This document shows, piece by piece, positions 22,672-37,000 of a DNA stretch of 64,000 nucleotides. The stretch is from assembly GCA_963555705.1 (NCBI GenBank), contig OY743190.1:23133491-23197490 (forward strand). Reading direction: 5' to 3'. The notes beneath the pieces were generated by a model that was not told the origin of the DNA, searched no databases, and saw only the letters and a list, made by a program, of their open reading frames with translations. Positions within the stretch are counted from its first letter, which is position 1. Each line of letters starts with the position of its first letter. A program made the position numbers and the translations under genes. This stretch comes from Ligustrum vulgare. Lineage: Eukaryota > Streptophyta > Magnoliopsida > Lamiales > Oleaceae.

Positions 22672-25645
22672 CAACATGGTTAGCGACATAAATTCAACGA
22701 AGATCGAGTGGAAGCTGTTGGTCCGAGTTGTGAGACTTTGGGAAGTGCCAGATTGCAACTGCAAAGACCAAGTGAACAGATGGTATTCGTTGATAAAAAT
22801 GTTAGTTTCTCTAAAACCCATTACTCCTGTATTTTGAAAAATGCTATGTACTCAGTCGAAAACCTGTCATTTGCTGGAGAGAGCACAATATTTTATGGAC
22901 ACATTTTTTGTAAAGCACAGTCTATGTAATGTATCTGATCTTAGGGGTTTTATAATATGGATAACATGGTTGTGTTTGAAATAAAATGTAATAGTTCAGA
23001 TACACAAAATCAGAATACAGATTTTGCTGTACATAGCATTTTTCATAGTAAAAACACAAATAACACAATATTTACTGCATACTAACATATGTTTTAATTT
23101 TGTACCAAATAAACACAAATTCAGAAAACTGTAAACTGCTGAAAATACACAAAATCAGAATACAGCAAAATGGAAGGCAGAGAACTAGCAATGGTTGACA
23201 CATGATAGTAATACAGAGCAGAGCAAGGGTAGAGCGGAGCAAAGCATATTAACTTATCTATGTAGTTTGAGGACAGCCTTGGATCTTCAAGACAATTCCA
23301 TTTTTTGAACCTCTCAAAAGGAATTTAACTAAAAAGAAAGATAAAAAAGAATTGATTAGAGAATAACAAATATGGAGAAAATTTTTTTTAAAAAAATAAC
23401 AAGTTAATCACAGGTTATATGTCCTATTTAAGTCATCTTCCTTTCACATTGTTGCTTTTTAATTTTTGTACGTTCAATTTTCAGGGTGAAAGGATTCAAG
23501 CAACAATCAAACAATCATTGATTCGTATTTTTAAGTCTTCGATCGAGGAAGGACAGCTATACATTGTGGAAAAATTTTATGTTGGTTATAACAACATGAA
23601 GTACAAAGCAACAAACCACAAATACAAACTGAATTTTCTGCACAAGACTCGAATTGTAAATGCAATGGATGATGCTTTCAAATACGAAAATTTCCTATTT
23701 CGTTCCTTTACTGAGATTTCATCATCTCCTACCCTTTCAGAATATGAACTATTTGGTAACATAACTTTTGGTTCATTTTCTTCTTTGAGGGCAGAATGAA
23801 ATGCCCTAAAAGAATATATATATATATATTTTGAAGCGTTAGTATTAAACTAAGCATATTTAACTTGTGTGTTTGTGTATTAAACTAAGTCGTTGGAAAA
23901 GATGCATCAAAAATTCATGAATCGAGCAAGGGAACAAATAAGCTAATTGATATCGTGGTCGAAGACTTGGAGTACGTAATTCTAACATATTGAAGGATTG
24001 ATTTACAATAGAAGCTTTAGATGTCTATACTATGAATATATAATATAATATGTAAATTGTTCAATGTAGAAAGAATAGGCTCCAATGTACACTATGGGAT
24101 AACTATGCATAAGAGTTGAGTAAGTTTCTCGACTGTGAAAAAACAGAACCTGTGATCATCATACTACAAATGTGTCGTGCTAAAAAATTTAGAGGTACTG
24201 TTTGGTTGAACTACATTGTTATGTATTAACATAATCAAGCACTGTAAATATTTTTATTTGTAGTACCCCTTTCACAGGTGAAGTCAGGATATCAAGCAGT
24301 TACTATGTAACAAAGATTATAGTCGATGCTCCAATTAGAGAAATTAATGAATTTCGAAACAAGTAAGCCATTCTGTTCATTTTTAATTGTTCTCACATAA
24401 ATTCCATCTGTTACTCACATAAATTATATGTTTTTCAAAGCTTGACAAGAAATGGAAAAGTAGATTGCAATTCTCAAAGAATAAGTCAAATCTCATCGTC
24501 AACTGTGTATTCTATCTCCACTGATCTAGCAAGTGGAGATACTGAAATTAAAACAATTGATGATCTGCTGGAATCTATTGAGGTTAGTAAATATTTATTT
24601 CTTATATTTATTAAGTATTTCATTGACTTTTTGTTAACAATTTTTAAGGTTGGAAGTTGTTGGGTTTTTGCAATGATCATTGCACTGGAGTGTGAAAAGA
24701 ACTGGTGGTATTTATCTTGCACCAAGTGTACGAAGAAGGTCAATCCAGTTGGCAATCGATTTTATTGCGAAAAATGCGACATATATGATATCACAGGAAC
24801 CCCTAGGTGTGCTAAAGATTAATTAATTATTTTACTATTTTAAACTACAATATAGATTATATTTTTTTAGTATTATACATTGATACATGACATGATTTTA
24901 GGTATAAAATTCAAGTTCGGGTTATAGACGGAACTGGAAGTGCAGCTTTTTTCTTATGGGATCGCGAGTGTTCAGAGCTGATTGGGAGTAGTGCACTTGA
25001 ATTAAGAGATAATTTTGAGAAGGTTCTAATGTTCTAGCAATTTATGTGCATTGAAATACGCTAATGAACAAGGATTTATAACATTTACAATCTTACAGGC
25101 AGCTGGTGAAGAATGTTACCCCGTAGAAATTGATGCTTTAATCGAAAGAAAGGTTTTATTTAAGGTTCAAATCAAACTTCAAAACATTACTGAACATTCT
25201 GAAGTCTATGCTGTAATGAAAATGACTAATGATAACGACCTAATAGCAAAGCATGTCTCAAGTCGTGACAGTGAAAGCCAGGTAAGGATAAATTAAATTT
25301 AGCTATATTTTTTTTGTTCATTTACATCTAACTTGTGAACTTCTCTTACTGGAAAAACAACTGCTAGGGCTCTGAAATGCTTTCAAAGCTAGAAAGCAAT
25401 GATGTTACCGACCTAAGGGTAAGCTATACATAACGATAATTTCAATACATGACAGTAGATGAGCTATAATACAATAAATCTGTTATTTAATCCTTATGCA
25501 GGATTCGGTGTCAGATAACGATCTCAATACCCCTAACAAAACACCATCAAAAAGATCATGTACTTTGGCAATCAAAGATAGTGAACCACCAACACAAATG
25601 TCAAGTAACAAGATGAGGAAGGTTGTGAAGACAGAAAAGGATTAA
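22658..25645 (+). pseudogene. RPA70-like single-strand DNA-binding protein, Helitron-encoded
   Basis: RPA large subunits coat single-stranded DNA; plant Helitrons carry captured versions. I read 11 exons: 22658-22800, 23485-23755, 23890-23971, 24070-24194, 24278-24362, 24441-24582, 24649-24806, 24902-25022, 25099-25281, 25368-25418, 25502-25645. The first two hold an N-terminal OB fold (VRVVRLWEVPD; GERIQATIKQSLIRIFKSS). The C-terminal domain shows WWYLSCTKC...FYCEKCD, a four-cysteine zinc site, then VRVIDGTGSAAFFLWD. The first exon changes frame near 22780, and the fourth has a TAA at 24110-24112, so it is probably broken. The tail is polar and ends at TAA 25643. It shares strand with the transposase gene downstream. 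Confidence 0.82.
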
Positions 25646-27197
25646 CTATGTACTACAATGGATCTTAGGCCCTTTTTGGAATACAAATATGTTACGTTTA
25701 ATGTAATACCATGAATTGTAATTTTGTTTAGCACTTTTTTGTGGATTGTTAATGTGCTACAATGCTAGGATGATTTACCTTTAACTATTTAACACAAAAC
25801 TATTAGGTTTTATGTCATCTCCCTATGGCTTATCTATGTATTGACATAAACCTATATTAGTAAACATGACTTTGTTAAATTCCATTTGTGCTTTTAACTT
25901 AGCAATCAACTTATTTGCACAAGTCATTTTTCAATTGCAAAATACATAGCCTATTCATGAACATATTTTTAACAAATACAGTTATTAAATGTAATATTTT
26001 ATATGAAATATAGTAATGATATTAAATTATATTAATATTTTTTAAATTATATATCCATTATCGTATGCAACACAATTATTAAATTATTATATTTTTTTAA
26101 TACAACTATTAAAATAATGATTTTTATTTATTTTCTTATAATGAACATATTCATTTATTTATTTTTGAAATACAAATATTAAAATATTTAATAATTCAGT
26201 ATTAATTTTTTAAATGCAGTTATTATTTATTTTTATTTTAAATACTTTTAGTTTATTTATTTTTTAATCAAATTATTAAATAAAAAAAAATTTATATGCA
26301 GTTATTAAATTATTTATTTTCCTAAAAGAATTTAGGAATTTAATTAAAAACAGTTATTAATGATTTTTAAAAATAAAGTTTTTACTTTATTTATTTTTAA
26401 AAATAAAGTTTTGAAATTAATTATTTCGTTACAGACATTTATTGGACCAAAATGAATATGATTTATAAAATTGTGCTGATTATATAAATTATTTATTAAT
26501 TTATTTATTGTTTAAAAAAAATAGTTATTAATACTTATTAAAAATAAAGTTTTTACTTTTTATTTTTTAAAAATACAATTTCGAAAAATATTACTTCTTT
26601 ACATACATTTATTGGACCAAAATGAATATGATTTATTAAATTGTACTGATTATATAAAATTCTCTATAAAAAAATCATATTTCAATCCCGTGAATTGATA
26701 TGATCAGATTCTAACTTACAAACGTGTATGAATTCTGACCATTTTCCTTGAAAATGGTTTGCATTTTTGTCTGATTTTTCTGTTGAGGTTAAACATTGGG
26801 GGGCGTGCAAAAATATATACATTGAAATGGCTGACACAGGCTTCAAGGCAGAAATGACATATTTTCCGGCTCTTCTATCAAAAGTGCACAGTAATCAAAG
26901 ACTAAAAAAATGCAGTCTACTTTAGCACAGATGGCCGACAGAGTAGTACTAATGCAGGACACATTTCAGTGTTCAATAATCCTCATTTCATTTTTAGACT
27001 AGAAACACAATATGAAAACATTTCTGGGACATTATTGATTCTTCTTAAATTAAAAACACTCAAATATGATGAAAAAGAAATGCTGTAAATGCCAGCGTAA
27101 AGATGAAGAAGAATAGGAGTTCTGTCATTCAAAGCTGAACTACAAATATATATATATATATATATTCATGGATAGGGATACATTATGCAGCAAAGAG
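25646..27197. other. Spacer between the two Helitron genes, very AT-rich
   Basis: No gene. 25970-26700 is extremely AT-rich with a repeated block (ttattggaccaaaatgaata at 26431 and 26609). A short (ta)n lies near 27150. The promoter of the transposase gene should lie at the right end, but no specific box can be defended. Confidence 0.4.
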
Positions 27198-27464
27198 ATG
27201 AGCATTCCCTCAAGTAGCAAAAGAAACAAACGAAGGCACTCTTTTGATGACAATGAAGGTTAGTTTTACTTCTGTTATTATGCGACCTCAATCTATTTTT
27301 CAAATGAGCAATGCTTATATAATCAGAAATATAAAGAATAGTTAATAGTTAAACATCAAAAGTGTGATTGTGGACTAGGAACAATAACTGACAGGATATT
27401 TAATGAGGAAGATAGTTTCCATTTGTTTTAAATGTTGCTGTTGGAAGAAAGAGAAGGATGGTAA

Positions 27465-30040
27465 TAATTGTGTTAAGCTAGATGATATAACTCAATTTTT
27501 TTAGAATTTAAACGGGTGCAATTACTGATAGTTATTTGTGTACCTGAGCAATAATGCAGGAAATACCCAATGCAGGTCAACATTATCATGTATTTCTTTA
27601 CCTGTATGGAGCAAAAATTCATTTTCTGTGACTCCAGGCTTATCAAGTACAACACAGAAATGCATAAATGTAAAGAGGGATAGTTTCTATTTGTATCATT
27701 GTATCATTGCCAGGAAATATATTTGCTATTGGAAAAAAAAAGGGGATGAACAGGATTAAACCTCAATCACTTTTAACAATGATTAATGCTTTTGCAATAT
27801 GAAAATGAATTGATGTTTAATAGTTAAACTGAACAAGTATGATTGTGGACTAGGAATAGTTACTCACACAAAATATAATATGAAAGATAGTTTATTTTTC
27901 TGGCAAAAGTTAGTGTTGGAAGAAAAAGAAGAATATAAGGGCCTTCAAATCATGAATTGTAAGGAGTGATATTAATACTTAAACCTCAGTAGCGTGAGGG
28001 AGGAGTAAATATAGTTGTTGGAAAGGAAACCAAAAAATAAAAATTAAAATAAAACAGTTTTAGAAGAAATGTATAGTTGTTCTGAGATTTAAGTTAAATA
28101 GAAGCATTTCTTTGCAGGGATTGAAGATCATGGAGGAAATTTGTATGCAGACTCAAACAACAAACAAAGAGATGGTAATAATTGTGTCAAGCTATATGAT
28201 ATAACTCAATTTTTTTAGAATTTAAACTCAAACAACAAACAAAGAGATGGTAATAATTGTGTCAAGCTAGATGATATAACTCAAATTTTTTAGAATTTAA
28301 ACGGGTGCAATTACTGATAGTTATTTGTGTACCTGAGCAATAATGCAGGAAATACCCAGTGCAGGTCAACATTATCATGTATTTCTTTACCTGTATGGAG
28401 CAAAAATTCATCTCCTGTTACTCCAGGCTTATCAAGTACAACACAGAAATGCATAAATGTAAAGAGGGATAGTTTCTATTTGTATCATTGTATCATTGCC
28501 AGGAAATATATTTGCTATTGGAAAAAAAAAGGGGATGAACAGGATTAAACCTCAATCACTTTTAACAATGATTAATGCTTTTGCAATATGAAAATGAATT
28601 GATGTTTAATAGTTAAACTGAACAAGTATGATTGTGGACTAGGAATAGTTACTCACACAAAATATAATATGAAAGATAGTTTATTTTTCTGGCAAAAGTT
28701 AGTGTTGGAAGAAAAAGAAGAATATAAGGGCCTTCAAATCATGAATTGTAAGGAGTGATATTAATACTTAAACCTCAGTAGTGTGAGGGAGGAGTAAATA
28801 TAGTTGTTGGAAAGGAAACCAAAAAATAAAAATTAAAATAAAACAGTTTTAGAAGAAATGTATAGTTGTTCTGAGATTTAAGTTAAATAGAAGCATTTCT
28901 TTGCAGGGATTGAAGATCATGGAGGAAATTTGTATGCAGGCTCAAACAACAAACAAAGAGATGGTAATAATTGTGTCAAGCTATATGATATAACTCAATT
29001 TTTTTAGAATTTAAACTCAAACAACAAACAAAGAGATGGTAATAATTGTGTCAAGCTAGATGATATAACTCAAATTTTTTAGAATTTAAACGGGTGAAAT
29101 TACTGATAGTTATTTGTGTACCTGAGCAATAATGCAGGAAATACCCAGTGCAGGTCAACATTATCATGTATTTCTTTACCTGTATGGAGCAAAAATTCAT
29201 CTCCTGTTACTCCAGGCTTATCAAGTACAACACAGAAATGCACAAATGAAAAGAGGGATAGTTTCTATTTGTATCATTGTATCATTGCCAGGAAATATAT
29301 TTGCTATTGGAAAAAAAAAGGGGATGAACAGGATTAAACCTCAATCACTTTTAACAATGATTAATGCTTTTGCAATATGAAAATGAATTGATGTTTAATA
29401 GTTAAACCGAACAAGTATGATTGTGGACTAGGAATAGTTACTCACACAAAATATAATATGAAAGATAGTTTATTTTTCTGGCAAAAGTTAGTGTTGGAAG
29501 AAAAAGAAGAATATAAGGGCCTTCAAATCATGAATTGTAAGGAGTGATATTAATACTTAAACCTCAGTAGCGTGAGGGAGGAGTAAATATAGTTGTTGGA
29601 AAGGAAACCAAAAAATAAAAATAAAAATAAAACAGTTTTAGAAGAAATGTATAGTTGTTCTGAGATTTAAGTTAAATAGAAGCATTTCTTTGCAGGGATT
29701 GAAGATCATGGGGGAAATGTGTATGCAGACTCAAACAACAAACAAAGAGATGGTAATAATTGTGTCAAGCTATATGATATAACTCAATTTTTTTAGAATT
29801 TAATCTCAAACAACAAACAAAGAGATGGTAATAATTGTGTCAAGCTAGATGATATAACTCAATTTTTTTAGAATTTAAATGGGTGCAATTACTGATAGTT
29901 ATTTGTGTACCTGAGCAATAATGCTGGAAATACGTAGTGCAGGTCAACATTATCATGTATTTCTTTACCTGTATGGAGCAAAAATTCATCTTCTGTTACT
30001 CCAGGCTTATCAAGTACAACACAGAAATGCACAAATGTGT
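27465..30040 (+). repeat. 789-bp tandem array carrying a transposase exon
   Basis: Three full units and part of a fourth repeat at exactly 789-bp steps (27538, 28327, 29116, 29905 mark the same point). Units differ by only a few bases, so expansion is recent. Each carries the exon encoding GIEDHGGNLYADSNNKQRD with its acceptor and donor (28118-28174, 28907-28963, 29696-29752). Inside each unit a block of about 72 bp covering the exon's end and donor is itself doubled (28156 and 28228). The 73-codon frame found in every unit lies in intron sequence and is not a gene. Confidence 0.93.
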
Positions 30041-32025
30041 TTAAAGAAATCACAAATGGTAATCCATTCAGAGTACATTATTAGAAAATTATGATTCAAT
30101 TATAAATAATACATTCTGTCAATAGATTTTTAACTTCGAAACATTTCCAAGATCTGATATAATCAATTACAGGTTTGCGAGCAGAGGAAAGTAGATCCTA
30201 TAGAGCAGGCAACGTCCTGTCTCCAGGTAAACACATGCTTGGCAATGGAATCAGAAGAACAATTTCTATTCCATTGTCAAAAATAAGGACAGATAACCAT
30301 AATTCTCTTGTATCGAACCAAACTCACACAACGTGTAACACCAGTAAGTTTCTCTTAAACCATTTCATACAAGTTGTGCCAGTATATACTATAATTTTAA
30401 CTGGCCTAATGTCTTACAATGTAGGAAATGTAAACCCAGGAAATGAAACAATTCCAATAAATGAGTTTGGTGTAAATAAAGGTACAGAAAACCTCATGGC
30501 TTTATAACAATTTATATTTAAAGTAAAAAATACAGTATGATTTATTCATGTATTTGTTACAGGGAACATGCCATGTAATTTGACAGATTCAAACCTCAAC
30601 ATAAACTCAAACAACATGTACACTACCCAACATATTATTTCATCAACACCATTAAGTGATATCACAAATGGTAATTGAAAACTATATCTATTTTATTGTT
30701 GGTTTATATTATCAAGTATACATTGCAAATGTTGACAAGTTCTAACCAATTAGCGTTCTATTTTTGGATAGGAACACAAGCAATAGATAAAAATCACTAT
30801 AATGCTGCTATTATCAAAAAGTCACACAAGTCTAGGCAGTATAAAAGAAACGAACCATATAGAACATGCAACTCTCTAACTCCTGGGAAGCACAAGTTGG
30901 ACAACGGAGTTAGAACTAAAGTTGGCAAAGCAACTTCAAATGTGTGTGTAGATGTCAATTCCACTGATGTCACAATTGATATTGACACAAATGCAGACAA
31001 TGGTGAGCTTTTTTCTTAAAACACGACATGTTTTACCATTTCCAAAATGCCAAGTTCATACAAATTTATTAAATACTACATGATAGAATTAACAAGACTA
31101 CATTTTTTGAATTCAGAAATAGGAGATATGAATGCAGTGGAATCTGAAATTTCAAGTAATGAAGACTATGAATGTGGAGGTACTTTTTAAAAACTGAACT
31201 ATGTTGTTAATAATGAAGCAGTCTATGTTTACATGCTAAAGACTAAAATGGTATCTTTTTTTTCTTAAGTAGATGATGCAGAACCTGGAGATTTTTTAGG
31301 AAGAGGTATGTCCATTTTGTTTTTCCTTATTAATTGTATTTTTTCTACATTGCACCTTTAGCAAAACATTATGTCAAATATATAACTACATTAATTGTTG
31401 AACTTTATTTGGAAGCAGTTTAGTTTATTACAGAAAACCATAGATTGTAATAAACACACATTTAACATGTTCACAGCATGTAACATTGGATATGAATAAA
31501 GTGACAATTGTTGATGAAGACAAAAAAACTAAACAAATAACCCAAATATAAACTTTCAACAAATATAGCACTTAAAATATTGTGCACATAGAAAAGGGGT
31601 AATGGAAAACAAATATTGTAATAGGTGAAGTAGCACACAATTTAAGCAAGCTACAATATATGTTCACAAGGCAGAGCAAAGCAAAGCATATTAACTTACC
31701 TATGTAGTTTGAGGACAGCCTTAGATCTTCAAGACAATTCCATTTTGTGGACCTCTCCAAAGGAATTTAACAAAAAAGAAAGATAAAAAAGAATTGGTTA
31801 GAGAATAACAAATATGGAGAAAAAAAATTTTAAAAAATTAAAAAAATCATGAAGTAGAAACAAATTGTAATGTATCTGAAGCATAGTCTATGTAATGTAT
31901 CTGATCTTAGGGGTTTTATAATATGGATAACATGGTTGTGTTTGAAATAAAATGTAGTAGTTCAGAATACTGTATTTAAATTAAACAGTAAACACATTAT
32001 TGGTGGACAAATGATAGTAATAGAG

Positions 32026-32100
<75 letters not shown>
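32026..32100. repeat. (AAT)25 microsatellite
   Basis: An uninterrupted aat run of 75 bp inside the large transposase intron. Confidence 0.97.
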
Positions 32101-32593
32101 GAGATTATGATATAAACAATATGAACTCACTAATAGAAATAGAAATAAAAGTAAAATCTTTTAAAAAAATAACAATCAAAACTAGCAATGGTTGAAACAT
32201 GATAGTAATACAGAAGATCTAAACACATTAATGCCACATTCACAATCAAAACTGCATATCAATATTTCAGACCAAAAGGTTTTGCTTCCCAGAAGTTCAC
32301 AATCTATCATAACATGATTTTCCTACCTGCCAATATATTTACATATTTATAACAAATAAACACATAATCTATAACGCATATATCAAGCCAAATTTTTTTG
32401 CTACCAAACAGATTCACAGTTCTATCATAATAATAACACAAATAACACAAGATTTACTGCATGCTAACATATATATTTTTATTTTTATGGGCTATTTATA
32501 TTATCACTAGATCTAAAAAGGGAAATAAAGAACTTAGATTCTGAATCCTTCGAAACAAAAAAAATATATACAACACGAAAAAAGGGTCAGTTT

Positions 32594-33000
32594 TTACCGA
32601 TCTACTGTATTTTTTCGATGGCACGCGAACTGAACCAGCATACGCTCGAGAAAAATTCTCAGATCTACAAAAACAAAGTATAAAAAAAAAAAAAAAAAAA
32701 AAAAGAGGAAAACAATAACGGTTAGTGATAAATTAATAAACCAACATAAACCGAAAGAAACCTTAAAACCGAGACAGGAAATAGCACCTAAACTTCGAAA
32801 ATTCTGAATATTTTCCAGGGGAAAGATAATCTGAATAAGCTCGGTCGAAAAAAACCATATCAAGTGTAGTAGAAGGCGGAACAAGAACCGTTTTACCATT
32901 GTGAAGAAGATGAATATTGATGTATAGTTGAGGAGTCGGCGATTATACCAAAGCCAAATTAGGGTTTTCTTAGTGTCGTGAATGCCAGAGAGTGAGTTGG
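32594..33000 (-). other. Possible captured 5' end of a host gene
   Basis: On the minus strand a leader resembling plant 5' UTRs (actaagaaaaccctaatttg near 32975) precedes an ATG at 32899 and a GC-richer stretch, then an A/T homopolymer that looks intronic, and a possible donor (gatcg|gtaaaa near 32600). The reading frame is short and hydrophobic and resembles no protein I know. Helitrons often pick up such pieces; that explanation is inference. Confidence 0.25.
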
Positions 33001-33764
33001 TTTAGATATTTAGGGTAAAAAAACAATAATTGTAGCGAAGGTTCTGGACAGATCACAATATTAAAGTACCGATATTTTTTCCATTTCCCAATGTATTTTA
33101 CTTTAACGCAATTATTGTCGTTTTAACATGTTTTTAAACGTATTTTTTTACACAATTTTTCAAATCACTTTTAACTATACACATTTTCTCTTCAATTTTC
33201 AACCACACATTTTATCCAAAAAATATAAAAATATATATTTTTAAACAAAAAAGTTTTAACAAGATCTTATTATTTTTGTGTTTATAAATCAAATTTTAAA
33301 TTACATAATTCTCCAAATCAATCCCTAATCATACACATTTTCTTTCTCCATTTTTTAACCACATATTTACCTTGAAAAATATAAAAAATCTGGCTTATAA
33401 TCCAGATTCAGCCTCTTAACAGAGAAGTTTTGGTTTGTTTGACCTTTTTCTCCATGAAAAAAGAAAAAAAAAATTTACCATTCCCATTTTCTTGTGTTTG
33501 ATTAGTAAAATTTAACTTGGAAAAAATTTTCTTCCTTCGTTGACCACATGCCCATTTTCTTTCAAAAGGTGGAAAAGATTTTCTTAACTTTTGGGTGAGA
33601 AAATCATTTCCATGTTACATGGGAAATGTTTTTTTTTCCACGTTTGATCAATTTTATTGTTGTAAATTGATTTTTTTTTTTTCAAAAAATAACATTACCA
33701 TTATCAAGTATAAATGTGTTGAAAAAGTCAAAAAAAAAAAATTAAAATAACAAAATTTTAGTTT

Positions 33765-34010
33765 ATTTCAAGCAAAATGGAAAATAATGTAAACAACGCA
33801 ACTTGGCAAATTTCTCATTTTTCTCATTTAGAAAATTAAATCAATCAAATAATTTCAATTGATTTTCCACGAAAATATTTCTCAAGCAAAATAGAAAATA
33901 ATGTAAACAACGCAACTTGAAAAAATTCTCATTTTTTGCATATAGAAAATTAAACCAATCAAATACTTTGAATTGATTTTTCACGAAAATCTTTTTCAAG
34001 AAAAATCAAC
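33765..34010. repeat. Tandem pair of about 120 bp, MITE-like sequence
   Basis: Two copies starting near 33768 and 33892 share aaaataatgtaaacaacgca and a following aaattaaa-caatcaaata tract, and the flanks contain ttttcc/ggaaaa-rich inverted sequence (33500-34045). It looks like a decayed non-autonomous DNA transposon, but no clean ends or target duplication are visible. Confidence 0.5.
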
Positions 34011-37000
34011 TCCTTGGAAAATATTTTCTTTCAACCCATTTTCTACCCTCGCAATCAAACACATCCTTGCTCTTTCTAAATCAATTGTAAACAACACAAT
34101 TTTTCAAACCAACGTTCGAACCATGTTTTCTATCTCCATTTATTAACCATACATTTAAGCTCAAAACCATAAGTCCCCGTTTGCGTTATGAAATTGGTCT
34201 TTTGTGATACATCAAAATAAATTATTGTTGCATAATTTAATTGAATATTCAATTATTTTGACGTTAAATTATATTTACAGACTATTGGGACATTGGAGAC
34301 CCTTCATTCAAATGTGAATTTTGTGGAGCTTTCTTTTGGTATGAAGAGAGGGTTGAAAAACAATATAATAAATTGAAGCCGAAATTCTCTCTATGTTGTA
34401 TGCAAGGTAAAGTGGAGCTTCCTAAGTTGAAAGAATCTCCTCAACTTCTCAACGATCTATTTTATGGTGGTAGCAAAAAAAGTAAACATTTTTTGGAAAA
34501 CATTCGATCATACAACATGATGTTTTCTTTCACATCAATGGGTGGGAAGATTGACTCAAGTGTGAATCAAGGTAGAGGTCCTCCTGTACTTAGATTGCAT
34601 GGTCAAAACTATCATATGATTGGAAGTCTGTTGCCTAATGGGGGTTCTTTGCCGAAGTTTGCTCAGCTTTATATTTATGACACAGATAATGAGGTGTCAA
34701 ATAGGATAAATGCTGTCAAGTGATTATTTTTAATGTTCATTTGTTTTATTATCAACAATTTACACTCCACTACTTCTGTTATCAAATATTGACTTCGTCC
34801 ATATTTTACGCAGTCGAAATAATGACATTAATAAGCTACATGATGAGATTGTCACTGATTTGAAAATGAAGTTGGATGACAACAACGTTTTAGTAAAGTC
34901 CTTCAGAATGGTAAGGGATACAATTCGAGAACCCATGTCTTCAAATGTAAAACTTAGACTCATTGGGAGGAGAGAACAAGATGGGAGGAGATATAATTTA
35001 CCCTCTGCATCTGAAGTTGCTGCGTTGATTGTCGGTGACTTTGAAACATCTCCATCTGATAGAGATATCATCGTTGAAACACAATCGGGTGTATTGAAGC
35101 CAATTAATGAGTTAAATGCTTCGTATCTTGGGCTCCAATATCCATTACTTTTCCCATACGGTGAAGACGGATATTGAGAAGATGTTCCATTCAAAGAAAC
35201 CAATACAACGTTGACAGCCAGAAGAAAAAAGATTAGTATGAGAGAGTTTTTTGCATATAGATTGCAAGACAGAGAGCACGAATCCTCAAATATTTTATAT
35301 TCAAAAAGGTTGTTTCAACAATTTTTGGTAGATGCTTATACAATGGTTGAAACTTCACGTATATCTTATATACGCACTCACCAGAAAGAATTGAGATCCA
35401 AGATGTATAGAGGACTGTCTGATGCAATCTTAAGAGGGGAGACTAATCCTGCTTCACAAGGGCAGCGCATCATCTTACCATCTTCTTTTACAGGTATAAC
35501 ACGATAGAAAGTATATTGTCTATCTTTCCCCATTGTAGATTGATTTTATTTTTCGCTCAAATATTATTATTTGCCCCTACTTAAACACTGTACATGTCAT
35601 AAATGCTGAATTACAAATGTCAATATTTAGATAAGATATACATAGGGTATAAAGACAATGTGTGGTATTACTTTTATGCTACAGGTGCAGCTCGATATAT
35701 GATTCAAAATTATCAAGATGCAATGGCAATTTGTAAGTGGGCTGGATATCCTGACTTATTTATAACATTTACCTGTAATCCGAAATGGCCAGAGTTGGCT
35801 AGATTTGTTGAGAAGAGAGGTTTAAAACCCGAGGATCGACCAGATATAGTTTGCAGAATATTCAAAATCAAGCTTGATCGCTTGATCAAAGATTTGAGAC
35901 AAAACAAGATATTTGGAAGAGTTAAAACAGGTAATAATCTATTTCATTTCATTTTTTGTTTTCAAATAGATAATTCATTTTTGTTATGAATATTATGAGT
36001 ATCAATACTATACAATGTATATTCTAAGTGTTGCTAATTTTATTTTTCTATGTGTTTTCTTTTGTACTCATTGTCTAACATCACAAACTATAATTGCAGT
36101 TATATATACTATTGAGTTCCAAAAACGAGGGTTGCCACATGCAGATATATTGATTTTTTTGTATCAAGAAGACAAGTACCCAACAGGTGAAGATATTGAC
36201 AAAATAATTTCTGCCGAGATTCCCGATGAAGCAAGTGATCCGAACTACTATTTTGCAATTAAAAGTTTGATGATGCATGGCCCATGTGGTAGTCTAAGGA
36301 AAAATTCACCGTGTATGTTGGATGGGAAGTGTACAAAGCATTTTCCCAAAATGTATACAGAATTCACTACAGTAGATGAAGATGGCTATCCAATTTATAG
36401 ACGGGGAGACAATGGAAGAACAATTACAAAAAGTGGAATTGAGTTAGATAACAGATATGTAGTGCCACACAATCGTTACTTGCTGCTGAAATATGGTGCT
36501 CATATAAATGTCGAGTGGTGCAACCAATCAAGATCGATTAAATATCTTTTTAAATATGTCAACAAAGGACTCGATCGAGTCACCGCAACTTTTTACCAGA
36601 ATACCGGAGACAATGAGAATGATGTACAAAGAAATGTGGATGAAATAAAGATGTACTATGACTGCAGATATATCTCACCATGTGAGGCATCTTGGAGAAT
36701 TTTTGGATTTGATATTCATTACAGAGACCCTCCAGTTGAGAGATTGAATCTTCATCTTCCTAATGAGCAATACAACATTTTCTCTGATACTGATACAATT
36801 GATACTGTCATGAGCCGACCTACCGTGAGTCAATCAATGTTCTCAGCATGGATGGAAGCTAATAGAAAATATGTGGAAGCAAGAAAGTTAAGTTATGCAG
36901 AGTTCCCTACTAAGTTTGTATGGAAGCAATCATCAAGAGAGTGGCAACCAAGAAAGCGTGGATTTTCGATTGGGCGAATGTTTTATGTCCCCCCTGGTAG

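Larger units (their letters stand above)
31306..34280. other. 3-kb transposase intron filled with repeats
   Basis: It separates GDFLGR from YWDIGDPSF of the transposase. 31665-31830 and 31885-31975 repeat, with few changes, sequence from 23215-23385 and 22918-23002 near the RPA gene. The rest includes an (aat)n tract, a minus-strand fragment with a gene-like start, and an AT-rich tandem pair, described separately. Confidence 0.7.

Noticed and set aside
21640..23180. A possible CRISPR-like array because of regular repeats with short variable parts
   Set aside because: The variable parts are themselves repeats, the genome is a plant's, and the units behave as ordinary tandem duplication.
27538..29380. 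A 73-codon frame present in each tandem unit, and an overlapping 82-codon frame
   Set aside because: They sit in intron sequence of the transposase gene and are copied only because the unit is copied.
34760..35427. Minus-strand frames of 147 and 64 codons
   Set aside because: They are antisense shadows of the Helitron transposase N domain.
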